From Linyphia triangularis (taxonomy: Eukaryota; Arthropoda; Arachnida; Araneae; Linyphiidae), in the NCBI GenBank assembly GCA_963978545.1, contig OZ021727.1:13333243-13397242 (forward strand): a stretch of DNA of 64,000 nucleotides, given 5' to 3'. Under the pieces are notes generated by a model. It had not been told where the DNA came from. It did no database searches and saw nothing but the letters and a program-made list of their open reading frames with translations. Positions within the stretch are counted from its first letter, which is position 1, and each line of letters begins with the position of its first letter. Shown here piece by piece: positions 44,757-57,727 of the stretch. Made by a program: the position numbers and the translations under genes.

Positions 44757-45146
44757 GATCTGTCTTTAAATCTAAAAGAAACAAAATAATAATGAGTAAA
44801 AATAATTCAAATAAAATTTATAAAAATTAAAATTCTCTGAAAAAATAAAGAATGCAACACTTTAAACGGGAATGATTTAAAAATGCATGCTTACAAGGCC
44901 TGATTTCTGCACAAGTCAACAAAGCCCAGGCTTGGGGCCGCACTGAAATTTTAGAAGCCTTTTTTCAATATTTTCAATTGGGTTTTAAACTCAAATAAAT
45001 TATATACATAAATATATTTTAAGATGCAGCCGTTATGAAACCAAACGTCGAGTTCACGTCAGCTTCTAGTATTTGAGTGTATCTAATTTTGGTTTATTTT
45101 CTTATGTGCAATTTTTGAATTTAGAAATGGTTATCAATAAACTTAC

Positions 45147-45260
45147 AGACTTGATGTAACTGGTTGCTCGTGGTTAATAATTACTTTGGCAAATAAATCG
45201 TCTGCATTTTTCTCAAATGTTTTTTTATTTTTTTTATTTTTTCTTATTGTAAAAACATTT
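45147..45260 (-). other. Possible non-coding first exon / promoter-proximal region of the AT-hook gene
   Basis: Exon A has an acceptor upstream of the ATG, so a 5' UTR exon must exist. The best nearby minus-strand donor is GTAAGT at 45146-45141, preceded by ...CATCAAGTCT. The upstream limit is not visible, so the right coordinate is only the edge of the piggyBac-type MITE. Placement is inference. Confidence 0.25.
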
Positions 45261-45264
45261 TTAA

Positions 45265-45458
45265 CCCTTTGCACTCCAGGCCTTTTTCGCGCGGAGGAAT
45301 CAGCAACTCGAGACATTTTAGGTTCGGTTGGTGTTTATGGATTTGCTTCATAGAAACTAAACACAGTCATTGGCCTTGCATCGAATTTCCGCATCACACC
45401 TAATGGTCCTCTCGTGGTTTGGCATCCAATCTAAGAGGCGCCACTGGAGTGTAAAGGG
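45265..45458. mobile_element. piggyBac-type MITE, 194 bp
   Basis: TTAA target duplications at 45261-45264 and 45459-45462 enclose CCCTTTGCACTCCAG...CTGGAGTGTAAAGGG. TTAA plus CCC termini is diagnostic for piggyBac-like elements. It lies in the likely 5' region of the AT-hook gene. Confidence 0.9.
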
Positions 45459-45591
45459 TTAAACTAAAAATACCCAATTATTAAATTAAAGCCATATTCC
45501 TTGACATAATTTCAAAAGTCTAATGTCGTACCTACCGAAATGAATTTTGATTCACAGAATTCTAATAGGTTAATTTTTTATCTAATAATGT

Positions 45592-46489
45592 TTGTATCTA
45601 ATGCTCTTCTGTTATTTTGCTCTTAATGTTAGAATTTCAGTACCTCCTTTCCTTAAGCATGCTGTTTTAAACCATGCAAGGTTGAAGAAAAATCTCTTCC
45701 TACAAAAGCAATACGCTCCCCCCCCCCCCTCCCCTCATGTAACTTTTAAAGGGGTTCTGAAAACAGGCCGTGCCCCTAGTGATGCAACTCAGGCCTTGTA
45801 TGAGAGATATTCTTCCTCACCAACCTGCACAGCAGGGATAAGTTGCAAAGGGGCGATATATCAAACAACAATAATTCACAAAACCAAAAGTGCCTCCGAT
45901 TTTACATTTTGTATTTCTCAATATTGTTAAGAGATGGCGCGACAATAGTCCTTCCATATTGTATTGTACCATGCTAGGAGAACAGTGGATGTTGCTTACA
46001 GACAAAAATTATTTTGCTTTGGTAATTTTTTGCGATGCCGAATGTAGGATAAAACATATAACAGCTGTTATGAATAAAAAAAAAATGATTTTTATTTATC
46101 AGAAATTTGAAACACATTCGACCAAGAAATGGTTAAAAGATTATATAGCACAGCATGCAATTGCAATAAATTTTTAAATATCATGCAAATAAACAATAGT
46201 GTATTAATATACTAATTGCATTTTTATTATTTTTTTATAAGTTTAATTTTTTTTCATTTATGTATAATGCTTGCAATTAAATTAATATACATATATATGA
46301 TCATATAGCAAACATAAAAAAAAAAAATCTTAAAAAAATATCTTAGCCAAACATTTTTGGTGTTAAATACGACTTTTCAAAAAAAGGCAATATAATCCAT
46401 AAAAACAAAATTTTTACTATTAATTCTTTAACTGCATCGTTAATTTTTATGTACAATTGCATCTTATTGAACACAGATCGAGTGAGTTG
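45592..46489. other. Stretch with overlapping short ORFs, no gene supported
   Basis: Plus ORFs of 112 codons (45592-45930) and 95 codons (45890-46177) overlap in different frames. No domain is recognised and no splice context seen; C10 and A tracts interrupt the region. Possibly a decayed pseudogene or SINE-like sequence. Confidence 0.25.
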
Positions 46490-47145
46490 TTTTCATAGTG
46501 TTCGCCTACTACTCCCCAAACTTAATTGCATGCATTGTCATCCACAGCGAATCTATCTGCAAAGACTCAGCTTGATTAGATGACGAGAAGTGGGTTAATT
46601 AACTCGCCGAAGAATTTGCTTCATCAACCTTAACAGGGGAAAGTTTCAGTCATTAAATATGACCAAATTGAAAATGTTTGGTAAGGAGATAGAAACACGT
46701 TTAGTAGCGGCCTTTGAGTGGCAGTTTCAAAGCTTGATAGAAAGCATTGTTATAGACAGCGAGTGTACTTGCCAAGTTTCAGTTTCAGCATGATTAAATG
46801 ACGGGAAGTTAGTTTATTAGTATGCGAAGTGATAATAGAAACGTGTGTAAAAGAGATCTTTTAGTTACAGTGACAGACCCTAAAATTTGATATAATGCAT
46901 CCTTATCGATAACGAATATACCTGCCAAATTCCAGCACGATAGAATGACGGCAAGTTGGTTTATTAATATTACGAAGCGATAATATAAACGTGTGTGAAA
47001 GGAGTCTTTTAGGGACAGTGGCAAGCACTAAAATCTGATGGAATGCATTGTCACCAACATCGAATCTATCTTCCAAGTTTCAACTCGTTTGGATGACGAC
47101 AAATGGGTCAATTAGTCATCCGTAAGTTTGCACGTCACAAACAAT
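46490..47145 (+). repeat. Family C core in imperfect tandem copies
   Basis: The core GAATGCATTGTCATC...GAATCTATC..CAAGTTTCA..(C/A)G(A/T)TTGGATGACG recurs about four times (near 46520, 46735, 46890, 47035), the last three about 150 bp apart with ATAATA(G/T)AAACGTGTGT linkers. Confidence 0.8.
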
Positions 47146-47631
47146 AATATAAGGGAATTAAAAAAAAAAAAAAAAAACTAGTGGAATTGGTATGAAACAC
47201 AGGTAATACATATGGAAAAATTAAGAGAAGTTAGGATAAATTGATGCATGTTTTAAATGCATGTTTTTTTTTTCTGAAAATAATTTTGGAAACATAAATT
47301 TAGATCAGGTTAGAATTTTTTTTTTTTTTTAATCCTGCATAATATGTGATAAAGTATGTAAATAAGCACACATTCACCGTAGCGATAAGTAGTAAAATCA
47401 ACACAAAATACATAGAATATCGTATGCAGAACACTTATAATTTACAATTTATAGGTGAAAGTATTTTAGTAAGTTCGAATTATCACTTAGAAGACAATTA
47501 CATGATAGTTTGATCGTTTCATGACATTTTGATCTAAAACTTCATAAAAACTTAATTATCTTACTAATTAGCGTGATTAGTTCATTAGAAATCATGTCAA
47601 GTGGTCAAAAATCACCAAAGGCAATGTTGCG

Positions 47632-47667
<36 letters not shown>

Positions 47668-50600
47668 AGATTAAGAAAGATAATTAGGAAGAATATTTTA
47701 AAATGAGGGAACCAGGAAAACAATCGATATATTTAAAATTTAACATATAAACTTACTTAAAATGATGATAAAAAATATTGTCTTCACATTCTTATTTCAC
47801 TAATTGATTGTAATTGATGTTAATGAAACAAACTTCCAGATCTATCAAGATCGCTAATTACACATAGTATGATTTAAAATCCGAAAATGGAGAAAAATTA
47901 GTTCACTACCATATTTTCTGAACAGCTAGCTGAAAGAAAGAGAACGGTTGATCCGTCAGTAATCCGAAGATTATCCCCCCTCCAACACGTGTGCTGAAGA
48001 TTATCCCCCTTTCCCCCATCTCCAACACGTGTGCTGAAAAGAACCTGTGCTAACAACTTTGGCAATTAATCGCCAACCTGGCGAGATTGTAAGTTGCCTC
48101 TTGTAGAGTATTATGTAGATTTTTTTTTTTTTTAATTATTTATGTTTCAATTACAGAAAAATGTTTTGCTTTTTAACTATCAAGACCTTTCGATCTATTT
48201 TAGAAATCCACTGAGACTCTCCCATACTGCTTATGTTTCATTTCAGGTTTTTTTTTTTTTTTTTTTTTTTTTCTCCCCCCCCCATTATTTCTGTAAGTTA
48301 CAAAAATAATGAAATAAAATGTTACTCTTTTTTTTTGTATTTTTATGTCACCTGGTTTGTCTATTCCAAATATTGTTTCTTGAATACCACGTGAACTAGT
48401 TGGATGATAAAAAAATAACATAGTAAAATAAGAAAATCGTTAAAAATATATATACATCAGTGGGGTAAAAAAAAAAGTTTCGGCACGGAAGCCAAAGTAA
48501 CCAATAAATTAGCGTAATTTCTAATCTTTTGCTTCATATCTTCAGTAACTACTAAAATATGTTTAATCTTAATCTTAAAAATGAGTTTATAATAAAAGTC
48601 TGCTTTAACAACACGCGGCAAGTGTTTTAATTGAAATATTTAGGAGATATTGCTAAGTGTCATGCAAAAATTGTTTCCGGTCTCAATATGAAAATTAATT
48701 CTGACGTCTTCCACAACAGAGACATACAGTAAATTTTCGAAATTGAAACGTTCTTAAATGCCACGAAGACATGATAGCAACAATTATTTAATTCTTAATT
48801 GTAGCTAATCGTCTAAAAATGATTTTTTTTAATATTTTTTTCCCCCGAGGGGTTTCAGAGGAAAATCGGGGAATTTTTTGGGGGATCTTTAATTTTTTTC
48901 TTTTTAAATTATCGAATAATTTAAGCACAATTTTAGGAATTTTAGGGAGAAACAAAAATTTTAGGAATTTTAGGGAGAATGAGACTCCTGCATTTATGGA
49001 AAGAAATCGCTCGCGAACTCAAAAAATATGAAATTAAGAACAAGGATGAACTGAAAAAAGCAATTCCAGACATCTGAAGAAACATTTCGCCCGAAACAAA
49101 AATAATAATATTAACAAAACTCGTGTAAGTCATGCCACAACGTTTGCGAGAAGTAATAAAGGCCAAAGGTAGAACTACCAATCACTAAATACAAAACTTG
49201 GTTATTATGAGAGTGATTTTTCATAAACTATATGTAAACGTACCGAAATCGTTTTTGTTACTTATTAGTGATATTTTTTGTTTTTTAAATTTATTTCTTA
49301 ATTATTCCGATATATTTTCTTCATAATGTTCCTAAATGTTATGCAATTGTATTGAACCAATTTTTTAATTTTCATTATCTTCACAAAGGATTTTATGTGT
49401 CAAATAAAACTTTTATTGATAGCAGGGTTGGCATGGTTGCTTTAAACCATGGTTTAAACCAAATGGTTAATTTTTTTTTACAAAAAAACTTTTTAAATAA
49501 TAATTTGAAATTTTATCTTCATCTATTTATTTTTTACTTTCTTTTATTTTTTAAGAAAATAATGCACTAAATGAAACATCTACATTCTTGGTATAACATG
49601 ACAGAGGGATGTATTTGTAAATGAAATATTACACGAATACTATTGATAGAATAAGTTCTAATGCATTTTAAAATAAATCTTATAATTAAAGATCATTGAA
49701 GTTTTATAAGTATCAAAATAAGTTTTTATATTAATCTAATAGATATATTTATGTTTAAGAATTATTAAAAATTAAACTTTAATTATAAGTTACATTTTAA
49801 ATTTGTTTCTAAAATAGAGGTTTTGTGTTCATATGAATTGAATGTCATAACTGCAACAATTGTTAATTTATTTAGTTTAAATTATTTTCAGAAGTGATAT
49901 TAAATGTTATTTCATTATTAATCATTCTAGTGAATGTCAAATTTTATTTGAAATACTTATTCATATAATTAAAAAAAAAAAAAAAAAAAAAAAAGCCCGT
50001 TAACAACTTTACTTTTTTTCAAACTCTGATTTTAAGTCGCAGCGTACGGAAATTTATTTAACCCACTGTATACCGCAATTTTTGTTAGAATTAGAAAATG
50101 TTATACACCGGATTACATAACACATAACATTGAGCTTACAAGTAAGCTTAAAATGTAAAAGTAAGCTTAAAATATTTGTTTATGAAATTTTGGTCTTTGT
50201 TGTATAAAAAGGGTAACAGATTGATTACTAAGTTATTTAAAAATTATGGTACTAAATTGGCCGGGTGATTTGAGATTTATGCCGCCTCAAATTTTCAATA
50301 TAATCATTATTTTTTTTATTAATTATTCATAATAAAATAATTGCAATAATTAATTAATTAGTTTTAATAATTAAATATGTTTTAATACTTAATAGATTTT
50401 ATAGTTTAAATATTTCTATTAAATACTTTATAGATTTCATTATTTAAATATTTATATCTAATATTATTAGATTTAATGATTCAAATCCTAATTAGATTTT
50501 ATAATTCAAATTAAATTAAATTTTATTTTTCAAATATTATTGTTTAATAATAATATCAATCATTTAATAGTTTTATTTGTTAATTAATTTTAATAATTGA

Positions 50601-51000
50601 ATTATTTCAAATATTAGTTTAAATAATATTTTCTGTTCCCTCAGTATTTTGATACTTAGCTTTGCCGGGAAACTTTTATGGGTAGTAAGAAGCAAAAGAA
50701 AATTGTTGTAATTGAAAACATATTTTGAAACAAAGTATTTTAAATCATATAGATGGGTTTGCCCATCAATAACACAGACAGACCTACAACATATTCTAAG
50801 TATGCTAATATTTATCGAGGGTTTATGGTGAATTTTTAGCTACATTTATTACTTGAATGGGTAAAAACCTATTTCCAATTCTTAAGCCTCTTAAACCATT
50901 TAAACTCGACAACAAGATAAATAAATTAAAAAAAAAAAAAAAAAATCAGATGTATATTAAAATTTTTGTTTCTAATACTGTGAATTGTTCATAAATATTT
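47146..51000. other. AT-rich gene-free stretch
   Basis: Poly-A and poly-T tracts (47161-47177, 47636-47665, 48248-48272, 49972-49994), a 39-bp near-duplicate at 47960-48040 (GAAGATTATCCCCC...TCCAACACGTGTGCTGAA) and homopolymer-laden short ORFs. No gene seen. Confidence 0.5.
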
Positions 51001-52680
51001 ATTACAAAAAAATTGACTGAAACAAATGAAATTATCATAAGTGTTCAAGCAGTAGCGTATCCAGAGGGGGGGGGGGGTCGAAAGGCTGCAACCCCCATAC
51101 TAACTGTTATTTCGGTCCCAAATCCAGAAAAGGTTTCAAACAAAACACAATTATCATTCTTTTGGCTTGTCATGACTAAGATCATTGAAAATATATGGCT
51201 TCAAAAGTTCCTAAAATAAAAGCATTGTCGGAAAAAGATTCTAATTTAAAATTACATTACCCAAAGATTGTGACAAAAAAAAATTACCTTTATTACCTTA
51301 AACTTTAAGTATATTATAATAAAGTTTAAATAACTAAGTAATAAAGTTTTGTCATTCAGTAAAAAAACAATAACTCTATTATATATTGAAGGGAACAACA
51401 CTTAATGAAATTTCATAAATTTATACTAGCCAAACAAACAATTAAAAAAAAGTACCACAGTGTTTCCATAGCTTAGAGAGAATGATTTTTTTTAATAGCG
51501 TGTAATTTAGTTAAAGTGTGAAAAAAGAGTATTTATCAGTATTTTTTTTTATCATTTTTTCATATCTTAAAAAGACTTTTTAATGTTAGTTTATGTAACT
51601 ATCTGTTTGACTGTTTGGTCGTCAGTCAAGTAAAAACAACGGGACGACATTTTAATAGGGCTTAAATTGTTTGAGACATAAATAGTGAAATACATGAATT
51701 TTCCTGCCTGGAATTCCAACAGGAAATTATTCTAAATAAGCTGCGTTCAATCATGTAAAGACGTTTCAACAACTCTTGCTTTACTACGTCGAGCTAAAAG
51801 CATAGAATTTAAAATACTCAGATATTTGGTACCCTTGAACCCATGATACTTTAATTATACAAATGGCATTACCGCATTTATAATTGAAGGTAATTTTTGT
51901 TTGCAAACTTACAATGGCTCTTTACATTAATGTAGATTATTGTATAATAGTCAATTACGCAACTAGTTGAGAAAGTAATACTTTTTCAAACGTGGCAAAA
52001 TTCTTCGTTGCCGAGTGAATGTACATAAGTCAAATAATTTACTGAGTTAATTTGCCGAAATATTACATAAGAAAAAGCACAGCGTTTTTCTGATTAAATG
52101 GTATCAGGTTACGAGTTGTTTCTCATTAGAAGTCAAAAGATGTCATATCTCTCATACTTGAGGAAGTTACGAAAAACCTTCAAATCATGATATAATGTAA
52201 CCAAAGGGTAAAATCTGCGCTCCTAAGCATAAGAAAGTCATATCATATTTTAAAACCGTAGAAAATCACTAATCTAATAGGACTTTTCTCAAAGAAGGGG
52301 TAAAAATTACATTTACTAAAATGCTCATAGCTTAGATTTAGTTTTTAAGGTACATCTTTTAGATCTGGGATGGCGATGTTGATGCATTTTGTAAATAGAT
52401 ATATCACAGAACGCCACGTAACCTAAGTGTTGTTGTTGTTGTACATCAGTGTATACAGTTACGACAAATAATTTTAGACAACAACTATTAAAAGTACGAT
52501 AAAATATACTTAGTCCATTAATATTACTTTATATAAAATGGCAGTTATATATTTATTTTAATATATCAATTAAGAGCTTATATAAATTAATATCAACGGG
52601 AAAAATTAATGCAAACGGGTAGAAATTCCGTCCGTTAGACCAAATCAGCATATCAACGAGACATTCAAGACTTAAAAGAG
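51001..52680. other. Non-coding stretch without recognised features
   Basis: Contains CAGTAGCGTATCCAGAGGGG with a G12 run at 51065-51077 and a short (GTT)n near 52430. Nothing else identified. Confidence 0.4.
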
Positions 52681-52683
52681 CGG

Positions 52684-53020
52684 CCATATTTGGTCACTAA
52701 CAATTTTGATAGATCACAGTATTCGGAAAATAGGGAGTGGTTCAGCATTTCAAAATATCCCTCTCCCTCCAAGAAGAGGTTGTAAATTGTAAAAAGTGTT
52801 GGCTAACGTCGCGATTTTCGGTTTTGGGTTTCTGTCCCTTGTTGGTTTTTGTCGCACAACCGCGGGCCTTACAGGCCTTATCGAAAAACAGGCCCCGGGT
52901 ATTCAGAGAGCAATTAGGAGCGTGACCTTTTGCCTCACGGTAAGTCGCGTGTGGGAAACAAGCCCCCCCCCCCATTAAAATGTTCATGCATATCATTAAA
53001 TTCGTGACCAAATATCAAAG
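52684..53020. mobile_element. Possible MITE covering a GC-richer patch
   Basis: CATATTTGGTCACTAACAATTTTGAT (52686-52711, written here in part) pairs imperfectly with the reverse of 52985-53020 (GATATTTGGTCACGAATTTA). The interior has GC well above the surroundings, with overlapping ORFs on both strands and a CTTACAG...CTCACG|GTAAGT splice-like pair on the plus strand. Confidence 0.35.
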
Positions 53021-54714
53021 TAAGTGGGTATTTTAATTAAAAACACAACATTATTGAGCAGAATAAAGTAAAAATAAAAAATATATATATAAATTAAAAT
53101 ATTAATTTAATAAATATTAAAAATAACTAACTAAAATTGCAAGAAGGCTTTGATCGTGTGGATGTAGTATAGGACATTTCATAGGCGCAATTTTATTTGG
53201 CATTTTTTTTTCCTTTTTTTTTTCTTCAGGTAAATGCTGTTTCTGGCAACGAATTCTATTTTAAGTTATATTTTAATTTAGATTCCCTATTTATATTTTA
53301 TTTTAATTCAGTTACTGCATTTTTAATTTTGGCGAATTTTCTAAACACCAAATATAAAAAACAAAAATTGTCATATGTCCTATACTACATCTGTTCCACA
53401 AAGTTGAACGAATTAGCACTTTTGTCCATTTAAGGATACATAAAAAACACCTAATGACATATTTCTACATAAAATTTAAAAAAAAAAGCTAGAAGGTTGG
53501 ACTGAATAAATATTGCAAACAAGTAGTAATTAATAAGTTAGGTCTCTTAAATAAAGAATTAATTATTAGCTTAATTTTTTTCTTCATTAATTAATAGAAA
53601 AAATATATTAGTTAAAATGGTTAATTAAAAATGTTTAACCGCTCCGAAGAGGCAACAATAACAAAAAAAGCTGTACTTCACACAAAAGCAAAGATCACCA
53701 ACAAAAAACAAAAAAATTTCCAAAAAATTCCGGAGCCGAACAACTTTAAATAATTATAGTAAATTAAGCATCATTAAAATATGCAAATTTACTTAAGTAC
53801 GAACGTGGAATTTAAAAATTTAAGCAAAATCATGCTATGTGCAGATACTCAACTATCAAACATGCTGCAGATACTATTAAATATATCACATTTGAGAAGT
53901 TAAAGACATATGGCCAACTAGTAAAAAAAGTTTTGCCTTAACAGAACATTTTATGTACTTCACATAATATTTCAAAACAAAGTGACAGAAACATGGCAAA
54001 AGCCTGTGAATTACAGCACACGTACATGAAAGAAAACATAAAATTTATATAAACTCACCAATTATGAGAATAATCCGAATGACATCGGTTACTGTTATGT
54101 GTTCTTTTTACATTATTTACAAAATATTATACATACATTTTTCAATATTAATATTATTTACAATTACTATTTAAAACACGTTAATTTATGTACAAATATT
54201 TAAAAAACTAAGCCATAGCTTTAAATTTTTCAAAAACGCAGATTACGCGCTACTTGTTTCTGCAACAACTTTCATTTCAGCATAATTAATCACTTTATCA
54301 TGGCATCAAAAAGAGATCGACCCATCTTTGACAAGCGATAATCTCAAAGTGTGAAGAAAGGGGTGGAGCCATCGCCCTCTTCCAATTCACTTCACTTCCA
54401 ACAATCATTGCAGCTAGATCTGGCTATAAATTGCCAATTTGGAAATTTGTCACGGTCTGGAGATAAAAATATTAGGGTTTGGCGATTAAAGTTCTTTTTA
54501 ATAACATTTTTTTTTCGGGGGAGGGAGGGGGGATGAGGAGGGGGGGGGCAAGACAAAACATTTTAAAGAGATGATGTGGCGAATTCATACTTTTAGACTG
54601 ATTTCTTGTCTCTTTTTAATTACAAGAGCTCAAATTGATTTTTTGTAGCGTTCGGAAAAAAAAAGGGGGGGGGGAAGGGGGGGGGGATCCATTAAATGTT
54701 ATCCACTAACTTTT
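53021..54714. other. AT-rich stretch, nothing recognised; G-rich tracts at 54518-54550 and 54664-54687
   Basis: No supported gene. Two G-runs clusters (GGGGGAGGGAGGGGGG and later G9-G10 runs). Confidence 0.4.
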
Positions 54715-54850
54715 TCTTTTGCCCCGAAAACTTGATAAAATGCATCGCCATCGGCAACGCGTCTAACCACCAGGTTTCGGCTCGATTTAATGACGACAAG
54801 TGATTTAATTAGTAACCCGCAAATTCTCCCACCATAAACATGCAAACAAA
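54715..54850 (+). repeat. Family C fragment
   Basis: AAAACTTGATAAAATGCATC...GGTTTCGGCTCGATTTAATG...ACGACAAGTGATTTAATTAG...CGCAAATTCTCCCACC matches the 3' part of family C. Confidence 0.7.
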
Positions 54851-55167
54851 ATTGGCACGTGATCGTGAACTTGTTTTTGTCATCATCATGTCATTGCGAG
54901 TACCAGATAACGAAATGGTAAACAAATGGCCTTGTAAGGACGGACTGTCTTGTTAGATGGTAAGCAAACGAAGTGGTAATTCAATTACCGGCGGTGTTTT
55001 CTCATCGCGTGTGAATATGCTCTCGAATTTCTGGATATTTTTCATCGGTGGTGGATGTGTTAATACCGTATTGTTAATGGACAATTACCGCATTTTTTTT
55101 TTATTCAATTCTAAATGTTTCGAAACGGCCATAAAAACAAAAGTTTTTGCTCACTGCGCTTTTTCTA

Positions 55168-55217
55168 TTCCTTTTTTTTTTTTCTCTTTCTTTTTCTCTC
55201 TCTCTCCCCCTCCCCTC

Positions 55218-55249
<32 letters not shown>
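55168..55249. repeat. 82-bp homopyrimidine tract
   Basis: Only C and T for 82 bases, with (CT)n, C9 and T24-25 blocks; capable of triplex (H-DNA) formation. Confidence 0.9.
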
Positions 55250-55256
<7 letters not shown>

Positions 55257-56192
55257 CAACCTTTGTCCACCAGTGGCATCCTGTAGTCGAAAATGTTGCT
55301 GCAGCCATAAACATGCGACTTCCCACAATCATGTACAATCACACTTGAAATTTTTTTTTTAAATTATAATTTTAAGAATTAGATTTTTCTTTTCTTTTTT
55401 TTTGCATTTAGAAGTAAATAATTAGTAATGATGTTTAAATCAAGAAATTTTCACTTTTATTAAAAAATGAATTAACTAATTAACATTTAACTCGTTACAA
55501 TTAGCAAATTTTTGAACGGTGATTATTCGAGTTTTATGGGGCCAAGAAAATAACGAAGTTTTCGGGCATTTTCTTTTCCTTAATACTTAAATAACTTTTT
55601 TTCTTAAGGAACTTTTGTAAAATTCTTCATAAATATAAACTAATTTCACTTGTTTTTTTTTTAAAAATTAGTTTTATTAGTTGGTAATTGAAACTACAAA
55701 GATATCGTTCTTGATTTTCTTTTCCTAGCGGCTAGTTTAATGAAGTTAAAAATAATAGTAATAATAATATTAAAAGAAATAGTAATTAAAGAAAAGCAAC
55801 TCTAGGTAAATGACCCCATGAAGAAGTTAGGTTCTATACTTAAAAAAAAAGAAGAAGAAAAGTGCTTTTGAAAGAAAACTAGGCTTTTGGAACATCGCAC
55901 ATGTTTCAATTACACTATTATACTGACTTGTATTGGTGTTATTTACCTTTTTCATATTTCCACCATTCATTCAGGAGTTCACCATTCATTCAAGAAAATG
56001 ATAATTCTTAAATGGGCTTTTTTTTTAAAAAGAAAATAACACCATAGTTTTTTTTTTTAAAGAAAATAACACCATAGTTTTTTTTTGCGTACTGCACCAA
56101 ATTCTTAATTTACTCGTAAGATTGTTTAGCAAGTACGCAAGTGGCACACATTCCTCTTCATCGACCCCCCCACCACCACCACCACCACATCT
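55250..56192. other. Non-coding stretch
   Basis: AT-rich; contains a family E fragment near 55885-55980 (GGAACATCGCACA.GTTTCAATTACAC...CACCATTCATTC) and a duplicated AGAAAATAACACCATAGTTT near 56028-56082. Confidence 0.45.
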
Positions 56193-56206
56193 CCCTGGGT
56201 CCTCAC

Positions 56207-56404
56207 GGCCGACCAAACGGTATAGTGGTTAGCGTGCTGGCTTCTAGACCGCGAGGTTGCGGGTTCGAGTCCCGTGTTTGGCATGGGTGTTTGTAAATGT
56301 ATGTTGGCTTGTCTAATGACGAAAGTTTCGGCGCATTATAGCCCTCGTGTTGCTGACGGCGCCAGATAATCTGAATACAACCAACCAACCAACCAACCAA
56401 CCAA
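56207..56404 (+). mobile_element. tRNA-derived SINE (AACC-tailed family), copy 2, full length
   Basis: tRNA-like head with box A TAGTGGTTAGCGTGC and box B GGTTCGAGTCC, where CCAAAC and GTTTGG can pair as an acceptor-like stem, then the same body as 14715-14881, then (AACC)6-7. Flanking duplications CCCTGGGTCCTCAC / CCCTGAGTCCTCAC differ at one base (56193-56206, 56405-56418). Confidence 0.9.
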
Positions 56405-57281
56405 CCCTGAGTCCTCACCTATATGTAAACAAAAGCTTATATACAACCCAATATGCATTCCGATTCGGCATGAATTTGTTAAAAAAAAAAAGTATATTTC
56501 AATCGGTCCATCAACATGATCCACTTATAAACTGTGTCATTAATGATATTACTTATAATTACATCTCTGGATATTTTTATGATAGGTCTAACCTGCATAT
56601 TACTAACAGTTGTGGAAATGTTTTGCAATCTCATGCTTAAATTCAACAGGAAGGCGAAACATAGTCAACAAAAAGTTATGCGTAACACGTAATTAAACAG
56701 TAATTTCGGCTTTTCTTTTTAAAGAAAATATGTAATTTATAACAAGCACATTTCTATTGCATTTTAATTTAAATAGAATGTTTTTAGCTTCCCCAACATT
56801 TGAAAGATGCCATAAACAACCCATTCAGACTTATTAAATTTCTGAAATTACTCCCAATTCAGACCCTCCGAACGTCTGAGAATCCCCCAATTTCATACGT
56901 TTCAAGTGTTTTAATAATTAAGATTCTATTTTGCGTCTTAAAACAGAGCGACTATTGAAGGACACTTTTGTGTCTCATTTTAAGACATTTCAATTTGCTG
57001 CGCACGAGTCCCATTCTTCCACTAAAGTACCAAAAATTGAGTTTATTGTTTTAAAACTAACTCTTAAATATAACTCACAGTACAAATGTCATATCAAGAT
57101 TATATTAAACCTTTTTTGAAAGAGTTATGTAAACAAAAATAAGATTTGAATTGTATATTCTTATCACCACCTAGAAATCAAGCACCGGATCACAGATCAA
57201 TAATTCATTCACATGTAGATCAACAGATCACACTGGATCAACCTATTCATTTCACAAGTAGCACATTAGGTGTGTTTTTAT

Positions 57282-57727
57282 TGTTATGAATTTTCCTCAG
57301 AGCCAGTGATGGCGCAGTTTTTACGGTATAAAAATATTTATTCTCTCTTCAAGAGCTCACAAAAGTTATTCAAAGAACATTGCAATCACTATCAAGCTTC
57401 AATCAAAACAACTCCGAATTCAGCGATAATTGAGGTCAGGCACATTCAAAGCGTTCAGCTTTCATCGAAATCCGAAATCAAAATGTCTGTCGATTTTAGG
57501 TGCGGTCGAATTTATACAAACGCGTGAGAACCTTCTCGAAATATCCAGCCAATTCGTCGGAAAAAAACAAAAACATCTCGAAATTGTCCGATTGCTTTAG
57601 CTGTTGCCACCTTTTTCTAACCTGTATTAACGCTATTAATAAATAAAATGTAATAAAATAAATTACATTAGAATTTTAAATTAATACGTCACTATTTACA
57701 ACTATAAACCAGAAAATTTACGTTACA
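57282..57727 (+). mobile_element. Solo LTR-like element, copy 1
   Basis: TGTTATGAATTTTCCTCAGAG...TTTTTACGGTATAAAAATATTT...CGTGAGAACCTTCTCGAAAT...GTTACA, clearly homologous to the reverse complement of 62755-63218. TG...CA ends, a TATA-like box and a poly-A-signal-like AATAAA region fit an LTR. No internal region and no matching TSD. Confidence 0.65.

Noticed and set aside
45592..45930. 112-codon plus ORF as a gene
   Set aside because: Contains a C10 homopolymer, overlaps another frame and has no recognisable domain or splice context.
56207..56282. Functional tRNA gene
   Set aside because: Boxes A and B are good and an acceptor-like pairing exists, but the sequence continues into a SINE body with an AACC tail and target duplications.
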